Shown here one piece after another: positions 1-6,887 of a DNA stretch of 14,409 nt. The notes below the pieces were generated by a model, which was given only the letters and a program-made list of their open reading frames with translations, did no database searches and was not told the DNA's origin. Position numbers and translations under genes: made by a program. The stretch is taken from the NCBI GenBank assembly GCA_018713375.1, contig DVOV01000233.1:1-14409 (forward strand). Reading direction: 5' to 3'. Source of the DNA: Candidatus Scatomorpha stercorigallinarum. Lineage in GTDB: Bacteria; Bacillota_A; Clostridia; Oscillospirales; Oscillospiraceae. How positions within the stretch are numbered: position 1 is the first letter of the stretch; each line of letters starts with the position of its first letter.

Positions 1-100
1 CTCTTTGGAGTCTGAGGGATTTCTTTTTGACAAGACAAAAAGAAATCCCTCAGAAATGGGTCGCAGGGGCTTTCGCCCCTGCTTCCCGCCAGCCGCCGCA
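1..100 (-). repeat. Two-hairpin dispersed repeat, copy 1
   Basis: This stretch matches 7884-7984 with six substitutions and one single-base insertion by hand alignment. It holds two stem-loops. Bases 11-29 pair perfectly with 36-54 around a 6-base loop, giving a 19-bp stem. Bases 63-70 pair with 75-82 (GCAGGGGC/GCCCCTGC) around a 4-base loop that reads GAAA, a GNRA tetraloop, on the minus strand. The repeat lies just downstream of the stop of the minus-strand DUF1002 gene, as copy 2 does for upp. The match starts at the first base of the window, so the left boundary is not visible. A role as transcript 3' end or as a REP-like mobile repeat is inference. Confidence 0.85.
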
Positions 101-110
101 ACGCGGCGGC
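92..110. repeat. GC hairpin 3' of the DUF1002 gene
   Basis: GCCGCCGC at 92-99 is perfectly complementary to GCGGCGGC at 103-110, leaving a 3-base loop. The right arm is not part of copy 2 of the repeat, so this stem is specific to the DUF1002 locus. With the short GNRA-loop stem next to it, it gives the minus-strand transcript two consecutive strong hairpins soon after the stop codon. No clear T-tract follows, so it could stabilise the 3' end or help termination. Confidence 0.5.
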
Positions 111-133
111 AACTGCCCCCGGCCGCCGGCCGG

Positions 134-991
134 TCAGTTGAAGAGGCCGCGGAAGAAGTCGATGACGGAGCTGACGGCGTCCATCACCCGCTGGAAGAAG
201 CCGCCGGCCTTTTCCAGCGCCGCGCCCAGGCTTTGCAGGGTCTCCTGCACGGACTGCACCTTTTCCCGCAGGGCGTCCGGGTCGAGCTTTTCCAGCGCGC
301 GGCAGAGCGTCACCAGCTGGCCCACCTGCGAGCCGTTCAGCTCCACGCCGGCCTCGGCGGCGATGCGGGCGATCTCCGCGCGCAGCTCCTCGTCCGTCAT
401 ATCCCGCGTCTCGTCCAGCAGCAGCTTCAGCTCGTTGATGATCTCCACCGAGCCCAGGCTGCCGATGCTGTCCGAGAGCGAGGCCGTCACCGTCAGCTCC
501 TGGCTGCTGACGCGCTTGGCCTCCTCGCTCAGCTCCTCGCCCGTGATGTCCTCATAGGCCAGGTAAACGCCCGTCAGCGCCGCGGTGCCGGAGACGGCGA
601 AGGGCGCCGCCACCTTCACCCGCGCGTCCGTGATGCCGGCCGTGGCCAACGCGCTGACATACATCTCCGGCGTGCACCAGTTGACGTTCTCCGCCGTCAC
701 CTCCAGGCCCGAGCCCTCGGGCAGCAGCTCGACGTACGCGCAGGAGATGGCGTGCGTGCCCAGCACGCCGCTGTCCACCAGGCCGTCCAGGTATTCGCGC
801 TCGTCGGCGTTGGTCACCGTCAGCTCCGTGACGCTGCCGCGCTCCACGCCGAAGGCGGCGTATACGCCGGCGGTCTGCTCCTCGTTGAGGTCCGCGCCGA
901 TGACGGCGCGCGCCGTGCCTCCGTCCGCCGCCGCCGTGCAGAGCGGCGCGAGTAGGCAGAGGGCCAGTATCAGGGCAAGGGTCCGTTTCAT
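134..991 (-). CDS. Secreted DUF1002 (YpuA-like) protein
   Basis: The protein has 285 residues and resembles the DUF1002 family (YpuA in Bacillus), whose biochemical function is unknown. The ATG at 989-991 was chosen because an AAGGAGG Shine-Dalgarno sequence sits just upstream and translation then begins with a signal peptide: MKR followed by a hydrophobic stretch (residues 4-20) ending in small residues. The open frame continues 17 codons upstream, but that extension would bury the signal peptide. The mature part is acidic, with regions resembling the family pattern (an N-terminal 'VIGADLNEEQ' and a central 'TGEELSEEAKR'). Residues 210-260 are helical and charged, and the C-terminus is amphipathic ('GFFQRVMDAVSSVIDFFRG'). 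A cysteine at residue 18 is not in a good lipobox (Leu at -1), so I read it as a type I signal peptidase substrate. It begins 47 bp after rsmG and is probably co-transcribed with it. The family call is from memory of its pattern. Confidence 0.8.
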   Translation of the reverse strand: MKRTLALILALCLLAPLCTAAADGGTARAVIGADLNEEQTAGVYAAFGVERGSVTELTVTNADEREYLDGLVDSGVLGTHAISCAYVELLPEGSGLEVTAENVNWCTPEMYVSALATAGITDARVKVAAPFAVSGTAALTGVYLAYEDITGEELSEEAKRVSSQELTVTASLSDSIGSLGSVEIINELKLLLDETRDMTDEELRAEIARIAAEAGVELNGSQVGQLVTLCRALEKLDPDALREKVQSVQETLQSLGAALEKAGGFFQRVMDAVSSVIDFFRGLFN

Positions 992-1038
992 GTGAGCCTC
1001 CTTGATCGCGGTGTCATGCCGCTGGGGCGCGAGGCCCC

Positions 1039-1740
1039 TCACAGCGGCTTTTTGCTTATCTTCGCCCAGCGCCGGGGATAGGCCGCCGGCGTGGGGGCGG
1101 ACTTTTCAATTATCACCGCCTCGTGGCGCAGCTCCGTGCCCGGCACGGCGTAGGGCGCGATGCGCGCCTCTCCGCCGCCCAGCTCGCGGATGGCGCTGCG
1201 CGCTTCGGCGAGCTCTTCGGCGCAGTCCGGGCCCTTCATGGCGATGAACAGCCCGCCCGGCCGCACGAAGGGCAAACAGAGCTCGCAGAGCACGTTCAGC
1301 CGCGCCACGGCGCGGGAGACGGCGATGTCAAAGCCCTCGCGCAGCTCCGGCGGGGCCTCCTCCGCCCGCGCGCAGACCACCGTCACGCCCTCCAGCCCCA
1401 GCAGCCGCGCCGCCGAGCGCAGGAAATCCGTGCGCTTGCCGAGGCTGTCCAGCAGCGTGATGTCCATGCCCGGAGATGCGATCTTCAGCGGCAGCCCGGG
1501 GAAGCCCGCGCCGGAGCCGACGTCTATCACCCGCCGGCGGGTGAAGTCCGCCGCCGCCAGCAGCGCGCAGCAATCCAGGAAGTGCAGCCGCGCGGTCTGT
1601 TCCTCGCCGGCGATGGCAGTGAGGTTCATCTCCCGGTTGCGCTCCGTGAGGTATTCGTAATATGAGCGGAAGCGCCGCAGCGCCTCCGCGTCCAGCGGCA
1701 GCCCCAGCTCCGCAAAGCCCGCGCGCAGTATCTCCTCCAT
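1039..1740 (-). CDS. rsmG: 16S rRNA (guanine-N7) methyltransferase RsmG
   Basis: RsmG (GidB) uses S-adenosylmethionine to methylate N7 of a guanine in the 530 loop of 16S rRNA (G527 in E. coli); its loss gives low-level streptomycin resistance in other bacteria. The protein has 233 residues, close to the family norm of about 240. Family marks are 'NLTAI' (39-43), 'HFLD' (53-56) and the SAM-binding glycine loop 'DVGSGAGFPGLPLKI' (73-87), followed by 'LLDSLGKRTDFL'. The ATG at 1738-1740 has AGGAGG at 1746-1751, five bases upstream. An in-frame ATG at 1762-1764 has no ribosome site and lies about at the predicted transcription start, so I rejected it. In many bacteria rsmG sits by the origin with mnmG and parA/parB; here it stands apart, divergent from rplJ. 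Confidence 0.95.
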   Translation of the reverse strand: MEEILRAGFAELGLPLDAEALRRFRSYYEYLTERNREMNLTAIAGEEQTARLHFLDCCALLAAADFTRRRVIDVGSGAGFPGLPLKIASPGMDITLLDSLGKRTDFLRSAARLLGLEGVTVVCARAEEAPPELREGFDIAVSRAVARLNVLCELCLPFVRPGGLFIAMKGPDCAEELAEARSAIRELGGGEARIAPYAVPGTELRHEAVIIEKSAPTPAAYPRRWAKISKKPL

Positions 1741-1767
1741 GCCTGCCTCCTGTCCGGTAGTCATCTG

Positions 1768-1773
1768 ATTTTA
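1768..1773 (-). promoter_or_regulatory. Extended -10 of a possible rsmG promoter
   Basis: The minus strand reads TGA-TAAAAT here: five of six matches to TATAAT with an extended -10 TGn just before it. No good -35 is present at 17 bp (TTCCAT), so the extended -10 would have to carry it. The predicted start, near 1760, leaves about 20 bases of leader before the chosen rsmG ATG. Confidence 0.45.
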
Positions 1774-1814
1774 TCACATTCCCCGCGGCAATGGAAGAGG
1801 GCGGGAAAATGTGA
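1774..1814. repeat. Inverted repeat between rsmG and rplJ promoters
   Basis: TCACATTCCCCGC at 1774-1786 is complementary to GCGGGAAAATGTGA at 1801-1814. There are 7 outer and 5 inner base pairs with a small internal mismatch, around a 14-base spacer. It lies upstream of the rsmG -10 and about 10 bases upstream of the rplJ -35. It could be an operator or a chance hairpin. Confidence 0.35.
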
Positions 1815-1823
1815 AATTCCCTA

Positions 1824-1852
1824 TTGACAATCTGCCCAAATGCTGATAAATT
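1824..1852 (+). promoter_or_regulatory. rplJL promoter
   Basis: A perfect -35 TTGACA at 1824-1829 is separated by 17 bp from TAAATT at 1847-1852 (four of six matches to TATAAT). It is well placed to start transcription near 1859, just ahead of the L10-type leader. This is a housekeeping sigma-A/sigma-70 type promoter and the best match to consensus in the window. Confidence 0.8.
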
Positions 1853-1858
1853 ATTGTG

Positions 1859-1965
1859 GCGCTCCAAAGACAGCAGGCGGCTTTTTGCGGAAGTCCTGCC
1901 GAGGACGGCCATCTTCATGATAGCTTTCTGCCCTCGTGTTCTGCGCACGGGGGATTATTTTTGGG
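1859..1965 (+). promoter_or_regulatory. Ribosomal protein L10 leader (attenuator)
   Basis: In Firmicutes the L10-L12 complex binds this leader and promotes premature termination, giving feedback control of rplJL. Visible here are a base stem, GCAGG (1873-1877) with CCTGC (1895-1899), and the motif CCTGCCGAGG (1895-1904), which I associate with this leader family. Next is an intrinsic terminator: CCCTCGTG (1931-1938) pairs with CACGGGGG (1946-1953), one pair being U-G, and ATTATTTTT follows. CGAGG at 1900-1904 can instead pair with CCTCG at 1932-1936, which would break the terminator, so the two folds exclude each other. The control mechanism is known for the family; the pairings were read by eye. 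Confidence 0.75.
1931..1962 (+). terminator. Attenuator terminator in the rplJL leader
   Basis: An 8-bp stem (1931-1938 with 1946-1953) with a 7-base loop is followed by a T-rich run at 1955-1962. It lies 40 bases upstream of the rplJ start codon and ends the leader rather than a gene, which is the position expected of an attenuator. Confidence 0.7.
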
Positions 1966-2001
1966 CGCTTACGAATACTGCCGGAGGTGAAACTCAAGAA
2001 A

Positions 2002-2550
2002 ATGCCGAATGCTAAGATTCTGAGCGAAAAACAGGCCGTTGTCGAGGCCCTCGCCGCTCGTCTCCAGGCTGCCAGCGCCGGCGTCATCGTCGATTACCGC
2101 GGCATCACCGTCGCGGAGGACACCCAGCTGCGCCGCGAGCTCTCCCAGAGCTCCGTCGAGTACAGCGTCGTCAAGAACACGCTGACGAAGTTCGCCATGG
2201 ACAAGGCCGGGCTCTCCGGGCTGGACCACGTGCTCAACGGCACCACGTCCCTTGCCACCAGCGCCGCCGACCCCATCGCGCCCATCCGCATCGTCAGCGA
2301 GTACTCGAAGAAGCTGGGCGACCGCTTCAACATCAAGGCCGCCTTCATGGACGGCCAGGTGCTCAGCCAGGAGGACATCGACGAGATCGCCATGCTGCCC
2401 AGCAAGGACGCGCTCTATGCGAAGGTCCTGGGCACCATGCTCGCCCCCATCACCAGCCTCGCCGTCGTTCTCGGCCAGATCGTCGAGAAGAACGGCGGCA
2501 CCGTCGAGAGCAGCGAAGCTCCCGCCGAGGAAGCCCCTGCCGCCGAGTGA
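2002..2550 (+). CDS. rplJ: 50S ribosomal protein L10
   Basis: L10 anchors the L7/L12 dimers to the large subunit and forms the base of the ribosomal stalk. The protein has 182 residues, somewhat longer than the 165-175 I expect, through an acidic Ala/Glu-rich tail ('APAEEAPAAE'). Family features are the N-terminal 'KQAVVEALAARLQAA' helix, 'VDYRGITVAEDTQLRREL' (about 30-47), 'EYSVVKNTLTKFA' and the C-terminal helices that hold L7/L12 ('ITSLAVVLGQIVE'). The ATG at 2002 follows GGAGGTGA (1983-1990) by 11 bases. The frame is open back to an ATG at 1936, but that lies inside the attenuator hairpin and would add 22 unconserved residues. It sits 41 bp before rplL in the same transcript and is controlled by the leader upstream. 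Confidence 0.97.
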   Translation: MPNAKILSEKQAVVEALAARLQAASAGVIVDYRGITVAEDTQLRRELSQSSVEYSVVKNTLTKFAMDKAGLSGLDHVLNGTTSLATSAADPIAPIRIVSEYSKKLGDRFNIKAAFMDGQVLSQEDIDEIAMLPSKDALYAKVLGTMLAPITSLAVVLGQIVEKNGGTVESSEAPAEEAPAAE

Positions 2551-2591
2551 GCGGCGCCACTTACTAAACTGATAAACAGGAGGAAATTATA

Positions 2592-2969
2592 ATGGCCAGC
2601 GAAAAAGTTACCGCCATGATCGAGGAGATCAAGGCCCTGTCCGTCCTCGAGCTCAGCGAGCTCGTACATGCCCTGGAGGAGACCTTCGGCGTCTCTGCCG
2701 CCTCCGTCGCCGCCCCCGCTGCCGGCGCCGCCGCCGCTGCTCCCGCCGAGGAGGAGAAGACCGAGTTCGACGTCGTCATGAAGAGCTTCGGCTCCGAGAA
2801 GATCAAGGTCATCAAGGAAGTCCGCGCCATCACCGGCCTGGGCCTCGCCGAGGCCAAGGCCCTCGTCGAGGGCGTGCCCGCCAAGATCAAGGAAGCCGTC
2901 TCCAAGGACGAGGCCGAGGCCCTCAAGAAGCAGCTCGAGGGCGTTGGCGCCGAGGTCGAGCTGAAGTAA
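2592..2969 (+). CDS. rplL: 50S ribosomal protein L7/L12
   Basis: L7/L12 is the mobile stalk protein that recruits translation factors and stimulates their GTPase activity. It is present as several dimers on L10. At 125 residues it is the usual size. It shows the three parts of the family: an N-terminal dimerisation helix pair (1-35, '[22 protein letters not shown]'), an Ala/Pro-rich hinge (about 38-55) and the globular C-terminal domain (56-125) with '[20 protein letters not shown]', '[20 protein letters not shown]'-like sequence and 'GAEVELK' at the end. AGGAGGA at 2579-2585 lies seven bases before the ATG, consistent with high expression. A strong terminator follows directly, so rpoB is not downstream in this transcript. 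Confidence 0.98.
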   Translation: MASEKVTAMIEEIKALSVLELSELVHALEETFGVSAASVAAPAAGAAAAAPAEEEKTEFDVVMKSFGSEKIKVIKEVRAITGLGLAEAKALVEGVPAKIKEAVSKDEAEALKKQLEGVGAEVELK

Positions 2970-2985
2970 TCGCGCTTAACAATGC

Positions 2986-3020
2986 AAAAAAGGACCGGCC
3001 CGCAGGCCGGTCCTTTTTTT
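2986..3020 (+). terminator. Intrinsic terminator of rplJL
   Basis: GGACCGGCC (2992-3000) pairs perfectly with GGCCGGTCC (3005-3013) around a CGCA loop. The stem is flanked by a run of six A upstream and seven T downstream (3014-3020), so it could also work on the other strand. It closes the rplJL operon. Confidence 0.95.
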
Positions 3021-3046
3021 GCGCGGTGATGCGCGCACAGATGCTC

Positions 3047-3075
3047 TTGCGCAAAGGGTGGCTGGGGGATATAAT
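3047..3075 (+). promoter_or_regulatory. Predicted promoter of the ymdB operon
   Basis: TATAAT, a perfect -10, at 3070-3075 lies 17 bp from TTGCGC at 3047-3052, a three-of-six -35. It follows the rplL terminator directly. The predicted start near 3082 leaves a leader of about 37 bases before ymdB, whose ribosome site AAGGAG is at about 3105-3110. Confidence 0.7.
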
Positions 3076-3118
3076 AGCGTCATACTTCGCTCTTTGGGCA
3101 TGAAAAGGAGTTTTCTGC

Positions 3119-3892
3119 ATGATTTACCGGGTCCTGGCCGTGGGCGACGTGGTGGGCGCCACGGGGCTCGACTATATTGAAAAGAACCTCTCCCGCATCC
3201 GCCGGGAGCTGGGGGCGGACTTCGTCGTGGTCAACGGCGAAAACGCCAACGTGGTGGGGGCCACGCCGCGGCAGCTGGACACCATCATCGCCGCCGGGGC
3301 GGACGCCATCACCCTCGGCAACCACACCTGGACGCGCTGGGAGCTGCAGCCCTATCTGGACGAGAGCGCCGTGGTGCTGCGCCCGGCGAACTACGCCCCC
3401 CAGTGCCCCGGGCGCGGCGCGGCCGCCTTCCGCACGCCCTTCGGCAAGCTGGTGGTGATAAACCTGATGGGCCGCTTCACGCTGGACGCCAACACGGACA
3501 ACCCCTTCCTGGTGGCGGACGCCCTGCTGGAGCGCGAGGAGGCGAAGATGATCGTCGTGGATTTCCACGCCGAGGCCACCAGCGAAAAGCTGGCCATGGC
3601 CTATTTCCTCGACGGGCGCGTCAGCGCCGTCTGGGGCACGCACACGCATGTGCAGACCTCGGACGCGCGCATCTTCCCCCGCGGGACGGGCTATATCACC
3701 GACCTCGGCATGACGGGGGCCTTCGACGGCGTGCTCGGCATAAAGAGCGAGCAGTCCGTCGGCAAGTTCCTCGGCGACGTGCCGCGGCGCTATGACTGCG
3801 CGCCCGGCCCCGGCAAGCTGGAGGGCGCGCTCTTCGAGCTCGACACGGATACGGGCGCCTGCCTGCGCGCGGAGGCGGTGAGGTACACATGA
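3119..3892 (+). CDS. ymdB: YmdB-family metallophosphoesterase
   Basis: The protein has 257 residues and belongs to the TIGR00282/YmdB family of two-metal phosphoesterases. The Bacillus subtilis member hydrolyses cyclic nucleotides and affects the switch between motility and biofilm. Metal-binding motifs lie in family order: 'GDVVG' (9-13, Asp10), 'NGEN' (39-42), 'LGNHTW' (66-71), 'DFHAE' (148-152) and 'GTHTHVQT' (173-180); 'TDLGMTG' (194-200) is also typical. No signal peptide or membrane segment is seen, so it should be cytoplasmic. In many Firmicutes this gene follows rny (RNase Y), which is absent here. Instead it heads an operon with nuclease and ATPase genes, and its stop overlaps the next start by four bases (ATGA). 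Confidence 0.93.
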   Translation: MIYRVLAVGDVVGATGLDYIEKNLSRIRRELGADFVVVNGENANVVGATPRQLDTIIAAGADAITLGNHTWTRWELQPYLDESAVVLRPANYAPQCPGRGAAAFRTPFGKLVVINLMGRFTLDANTDNPFLVADALLEREEAKMIVVDFHAEATSEKLAMAYFLDGRVSAVWGTHTHVQTSDARIFPRGTGYITDLGMTGAFDGVLGIKSEQSVGKFLGDVPRRYDCAPGPGKLEGALFELDTDTGACLRAEAVRYT

Positions 3893-4974
3893 TAAGGATA
3901 CTGCACGCGGCGGACCTCCACCTGGACAGCCCCTTCGAGGGCCTGCCGGAGGAAAAGACCGCCGTCCGCCGGCGCGAGCAGCGCGAGCTGCTGCGCGCCA
4001 TCCCCCGCCTGCGCGCGGAGAGCGGCGCGCAGCTGGTGCTGCTGGCGGGGGACGTTTTCGACCGCGGCGTGGCCTTTGCGGAGACCGAGGAGGCCCTCGC
4101 CTCCGCAATCGCCGAGTGCGCCGTGCCGGTGGTCATCTCCCCCGGAAACCACGACTACTACGCCCTCGGCGGGCGCTGGGACCGCCTGCGCCTGCCGGAA
4201 AACGCCTATATCTTCAAGCGCGCCGAGCTGGACTTCATCGACCTGCCGGAGCTGGACGCGCGCGTCTACGGCGCCGCGTTCACTGACCGCTATTGCCCGC
4301 CGCTCCTGCGCGGCTTCCACGCGCCGCGGGAGGAGGGCATATTGAACATAATGTGCGTCCACGGCGAGGTGGGCGTGCAGGCCTCGCGCTACAACGCCAT
4401 CTACGAGGCCGACATAGGCGAGAGCGGCATGGACTACGTCGCCCTCGGCCACATACACGCCTACAGCGGCGCGCGCACGGCCGGCCGCGTGCCTTACGCC
4501 TGGCCCGGCTGCCCGGAGGGCCGCGGCTACGACGAGTGCGGCGAAAAGGGCATGATAATAGCCGACATCGGCGGTGGGGAGCCGAAAATAACCTTCGTCC
4601 CCACCTGCCTCCGCCGCTACGAGACGCTCACATTCGACCTCGGCGCCGGCGCGGCCGTGGAGCTGCCGCCGGACGCGGAGCGCAACTGCTATAAGATCGT
4701 CCTCACCGGCGAGGTGGCCTCCCCGCCGGACATCGCCGCGCTGCGCCGCTCGCTCGAAGGGCAGTGCTTCGCCCTCCGCCTGCGGGACGAGACGCGGCTC
4801 CGCCGCGACGTCTGGGAGCGCGCGGGGGAGGACACGCTCAGGGGCAATTTCCTGCGCATACTCAAAGAGCGGCTCGAATCTGCGGAAAATGACGCTCAGC
4901 GCGAGCTGATCGACCGCGCGGCCCGCTGGGGCCTCGCCGCGCTCGAGCGCCGGGAGGAGGCTGAGGAGCTTTGA
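3889..4974 (+). CDS. YhaO/SbcD-like DNA repair metallo-nuclease
   Basis: The protein has 361 residues and is a calcineurin-like phosphoesterase of the SbcD/Mre11 group, closest in layout to B. subtilis YhaO. Such proteins are Mn-dependent exo/endonucleases working with an SbcC/Rad50-like ATPase on DNA ends. The motifs are complete: 'HAADLHLD' (6-13, Asp9 and His11), 'GDVFDRG' (54-60, Asp55), 'GNHDYY' (86-91, Asn87 and His88), 'CVHGE' (156-160, His158) and 'LGHIHAYS' (186-193, His188 and His190). The remaining 130 or so residues would hold the capping domain and the ATPase-binding segment; they are Arg/Glu-rich with a helical end. It overlaps ymdB by four bases (ATGA) and the ATPase gene by four (TTGA), which implies translational coupling and equal production of the two partners. 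The family is clear; its DNA substrate is not known from sequence. Confidence 0.9.
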   Translation: MIRILHAADLHLDSPFEGLPEEKTAVRRREQRELLRAIPRLRAESGAQLVLLAGDVFDRGVAFAETEEALASAIAECAVPVVISPGNHDYYALGGRWDRLRLPENAYIFKRAELDFIDLPELDARVYGAAFTDRYCPPLLRGFHAPREEGILNIMCVHGEVGVQASRYNAIYEADIGESGMDYVALGHIHAYSGARTAGRVPYAWPGCPEGRGYDECGEKGMIIADIGGGEPKITFVPTCLRRYETLTFDLGAGAAVELPPDAERNCYKIVLTGEVASPPDIAALRRSLEGQCFALRLRDETRLRRDVWERAGEDTLRGNFLRILKERLESAENDAQRELIDRAARWGLAALERREEAEEL

Positions 4975-6887
4975 TAATAAAACGCATGACCGCCTCCTTC
5001 GGCTGCCTCGACGGCAAAACGCTGGAGCTCAAGCCGGGGCTGAACGTCATCGCCGCCCCGAACGAGAGCGGGAAGAGCACCTGGTGCGCCTTCATCCGCG
5101 CCATGCTCTACGGCGTGGACAGCTCTGAGCGCGCGCGCTCCGGCCACCTGCCGGACAAGCTGAAATACGCCCCCTGGAGCGGCGCCCCCATGGCCGGTGA
5201 AATGGACATAAGCCACGCGGGCCGGGACATCACCCTGCGCCGCTCGACCAAAGCCGCCAACGCGCCCATGCGCGTGTTCTCCGCCGTCTATACGGGCACG
5301 GAGGAGAGCGTCCCGGGGCTGGACGGGGCCTCCGCCGGCGAAGCGCTCACGGGCGCGACGCGCGAGGTCTTCCGCCGCAGCGCCTTCATCGGCCAGGGCG
5401 AGAGCGCGATAAGCGGCTCCGCCGAGCTTGAAAAACGCATAGTCTCCGTGGTCTCCACCGGCGAGGAGGAGGGCGCGAGCTGGTCGGAAGCGGACGCGCA
5501 GCTCCGCGAATGGCAGCGCAAGCGCAAATATAACCGCCGCGGCGCGATCCCCGCCCTCGAGGGCGAGATTGCCGCCGATGAGGAAAAGCTCGGCGCCATG
5601 TCCGCCACGGTGAACGACCTCGAGCGCCGCACGGCGGAGCTCGAGCTCCGCGAGGGGGAGGCCGCCGGGCGCCGGCGCGCGCTGGACGCGAGCCGTTCCG
5701 CCGCGCGCTCGGAGCTCTCGCGCGCCCTCTCCTCGGCCCGCGAGCGCAGCGAGAGGGCCGAAGCGGCCCACCGCGTGGCCGTGGCCGAAAGCGCCAAGGC
5801 TGAGGCCGAGGCCGCCGGCGGCGTTTTCGGCGGCATGTCCGCCGCCGAGGCGGCCGAAAAGGCCGATGAGGAGCGCTCCCGCGCCGAAAAGCTCGCCGCC
5901 GCGGCGAAAAAGGGCGCGAGCGCCCTGCCCGCCGCCGCCCTCGCCGTCCTCGCAGCCGTCTGCATAGTCCTCGGCGCCGTCTGGAACGTATACGCCTTCG
6001 CCGGCGCGGCGGTTTTCGCCGCCCTCGCCGTTTACGGCTTCTCGAAATATTCAAAGGCTCGCCGCGCCGCGGAGCGCGCCGCCTCCGAGCTCCAGCGCCT
6101 GCTCGGGAAATACGGTACTGGCTCCGCGGACGGCATCGCCGCCCTCGCGGAGGAGCACGCCGCGCGAGTACACGCGGCGGAGAGCGCAAAGCGCCGCGAG
6201 GCCCTCTCCGAGCGCGAGCTGAACGACTCGCGCGAGGCGCTCCGCCTCGCGCAGGAGAGCTACGTCTCCCCGTCGGACACCCCGGCGGACGCTCTCAAGG
6301 CCCGCGAGCTCTCCGCGCTGAACGCGCGCATCGCCCTGCTGCGCACTTCCGTATCGGAGCTGACGGGCGCGGCCGCCGCCGGCGGCGACCACATGGCCCT
6401 GCGCTCGCAGCTGATGGAAAAGCGCGAGCACGTGCAGCGCCTGGAGGGGCAGTACGAGGCCATATCCCTGGCCGTGGAGGCCCTGAAGGCGGCCGACGCC
6501 GAGCTGCAGCTCCGCTTCTCCCCGGCCCTCGGGCGGCGCGCGGCACAGTACCTCTCCCGCATCACCGGCGGGCGCTACGACGCCGTGGCCGTCTCGCGCG
6601 ATTTCAGCGTCACCGCCCGCCTGACGGGGGACGCCGAGCAGCGCGACAGCCTCTATATGAGCGCCGGCGCGGCGGATGCGCTCTATCTGGCGCTGCGCCT
6701 GGCCATCGTGGACCTGACGCTGCCGGCGGAGGAGCCCTGCCCCATCGTGCTCGACGACGCCCTCGCCTACGTGGACGGCGAGCGCCGCGCGCGCGTGATG
6801 GAGCTGCTGCGGGAGATCGCGGAAAAACGCCAGGTGATACTCTTCACCTGTTCGGACACATTGACAGAGGAGGAAAAGGTAAAATGA
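4971..6887 (+). CDS. YhaN/SbcC-like AAA ATPase with membrane segments
   Basis: The protein has 638 residues and is a Rad50/SbcC/YhaN-type ABC ATPase, the likely partner of the nuclease before it. Residues 1-38 hold the N-terminal lobe with Walker A 'PNESGKST' (30-37). Long Ala/Glu/Arg-rich coiled-coil stretches fill about 185-310 and 360-520. Between them, at about 316-358, lie two hydrophobic segments, predicted to be a membrane hairpin as in some YhaN proteins. The C-terminal lobe has an ABC-signature-like 'MSAGAADALYLALRLA' (about 563-578), Walker B 'PIVLDDAL' (591-598) with the D-loop 'YVDGERR', and 'QVILFTCSD' near the end. It is much shorter than the roughly 960-residue B. subtilis YhaN, mainly in the coiled coils. 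The start is TTG at 4971 (MIIKRMTASFG), which gives the usual family N-terminus and has GGAGG at 4956-4960; an ATG at 4986 is the alternative. The next gene overlaps its stop. Confidence 0.88.
   Translation: MIIKRMTASFGCLDGKTLELKPGLNVIAAPNESGKSTWCAFIRAMLYGVDSSERARSGHLPDKLKYAPWSGAPMAGEMDISHAGRDITLRRSTKAANAPMRVFSAVYTGTEESVPGLDGASAGEALTGATREVFRRSAFIGQGESAISGSAELEKRIVSVVSTGEEEGASWSEADAQLREWQRKRKYNRRGAIPALEGEIAADEEKLGAMSATVNDLERRTAELELREGEAAGRRRALDASRSAARSELSRALSSARERSERAEAAHRVAVAESAKAEAEAAGGVFGGMSAAEAAEKADEERSRAEKLAAAAKKGASALPAAALAVLAAVCIVLGAVWNVYAFAGAAVFAALAVYGFSKYSKARRAAERAASELQRLLGKYGTGSADGIAALAEEHAARVHAAESAKRREALSERELNDSREALRLAQESYVSPSDTPADALKARELSALNARIALLRTSVSELTGAAAAGGDHMALRSQLMEKREHVQRLEGQYEAISLAVEALKAADAELQLRFSPALGRRAAQYLSRITGGRYDAVAVSRDFSVTARLTGDAEQRDSLYMSAGAADALYLALRLAIVDLTLPAEEPCPIVLDDALAYVDGERRARVMELLREIAEKRQVILFTCSDTLTEEEKVK

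Noticed and set aside
134..991. DUF1002 protein as a lipoprotein
   Set aside because: The only candidate cysteine (residue 18) is preceded by Leu rather than Gly, Ala or Ser, so the lipobox is poor. A normal signal peptide fits better.
1936..2001. Upstream in-frame ATG for rplJ
   Set aside because: It lies inside the attenuator hairpin, has no ribosome site and adds 22 residues unlike L10. The ATG at 2002 follows GGAGGTGA.
3080..4108. Long minus-strand frame opposite ymdB and the nuclease gene
   Set aside because: It is antisense to two confidently identified overlapping genes, has an Arg/Pro/Gly-rich composition and shows no start signal.
3889..6887. Nuclease plus Rad50-like ATPase as a phage-defence system
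   Set aside because: The pair matches the widespread YhaO/YhaN housekeeping type, sits in a housekeeping operon, and has no integrase, toxin or defence gene nearby. Defence is possible but unsupported.
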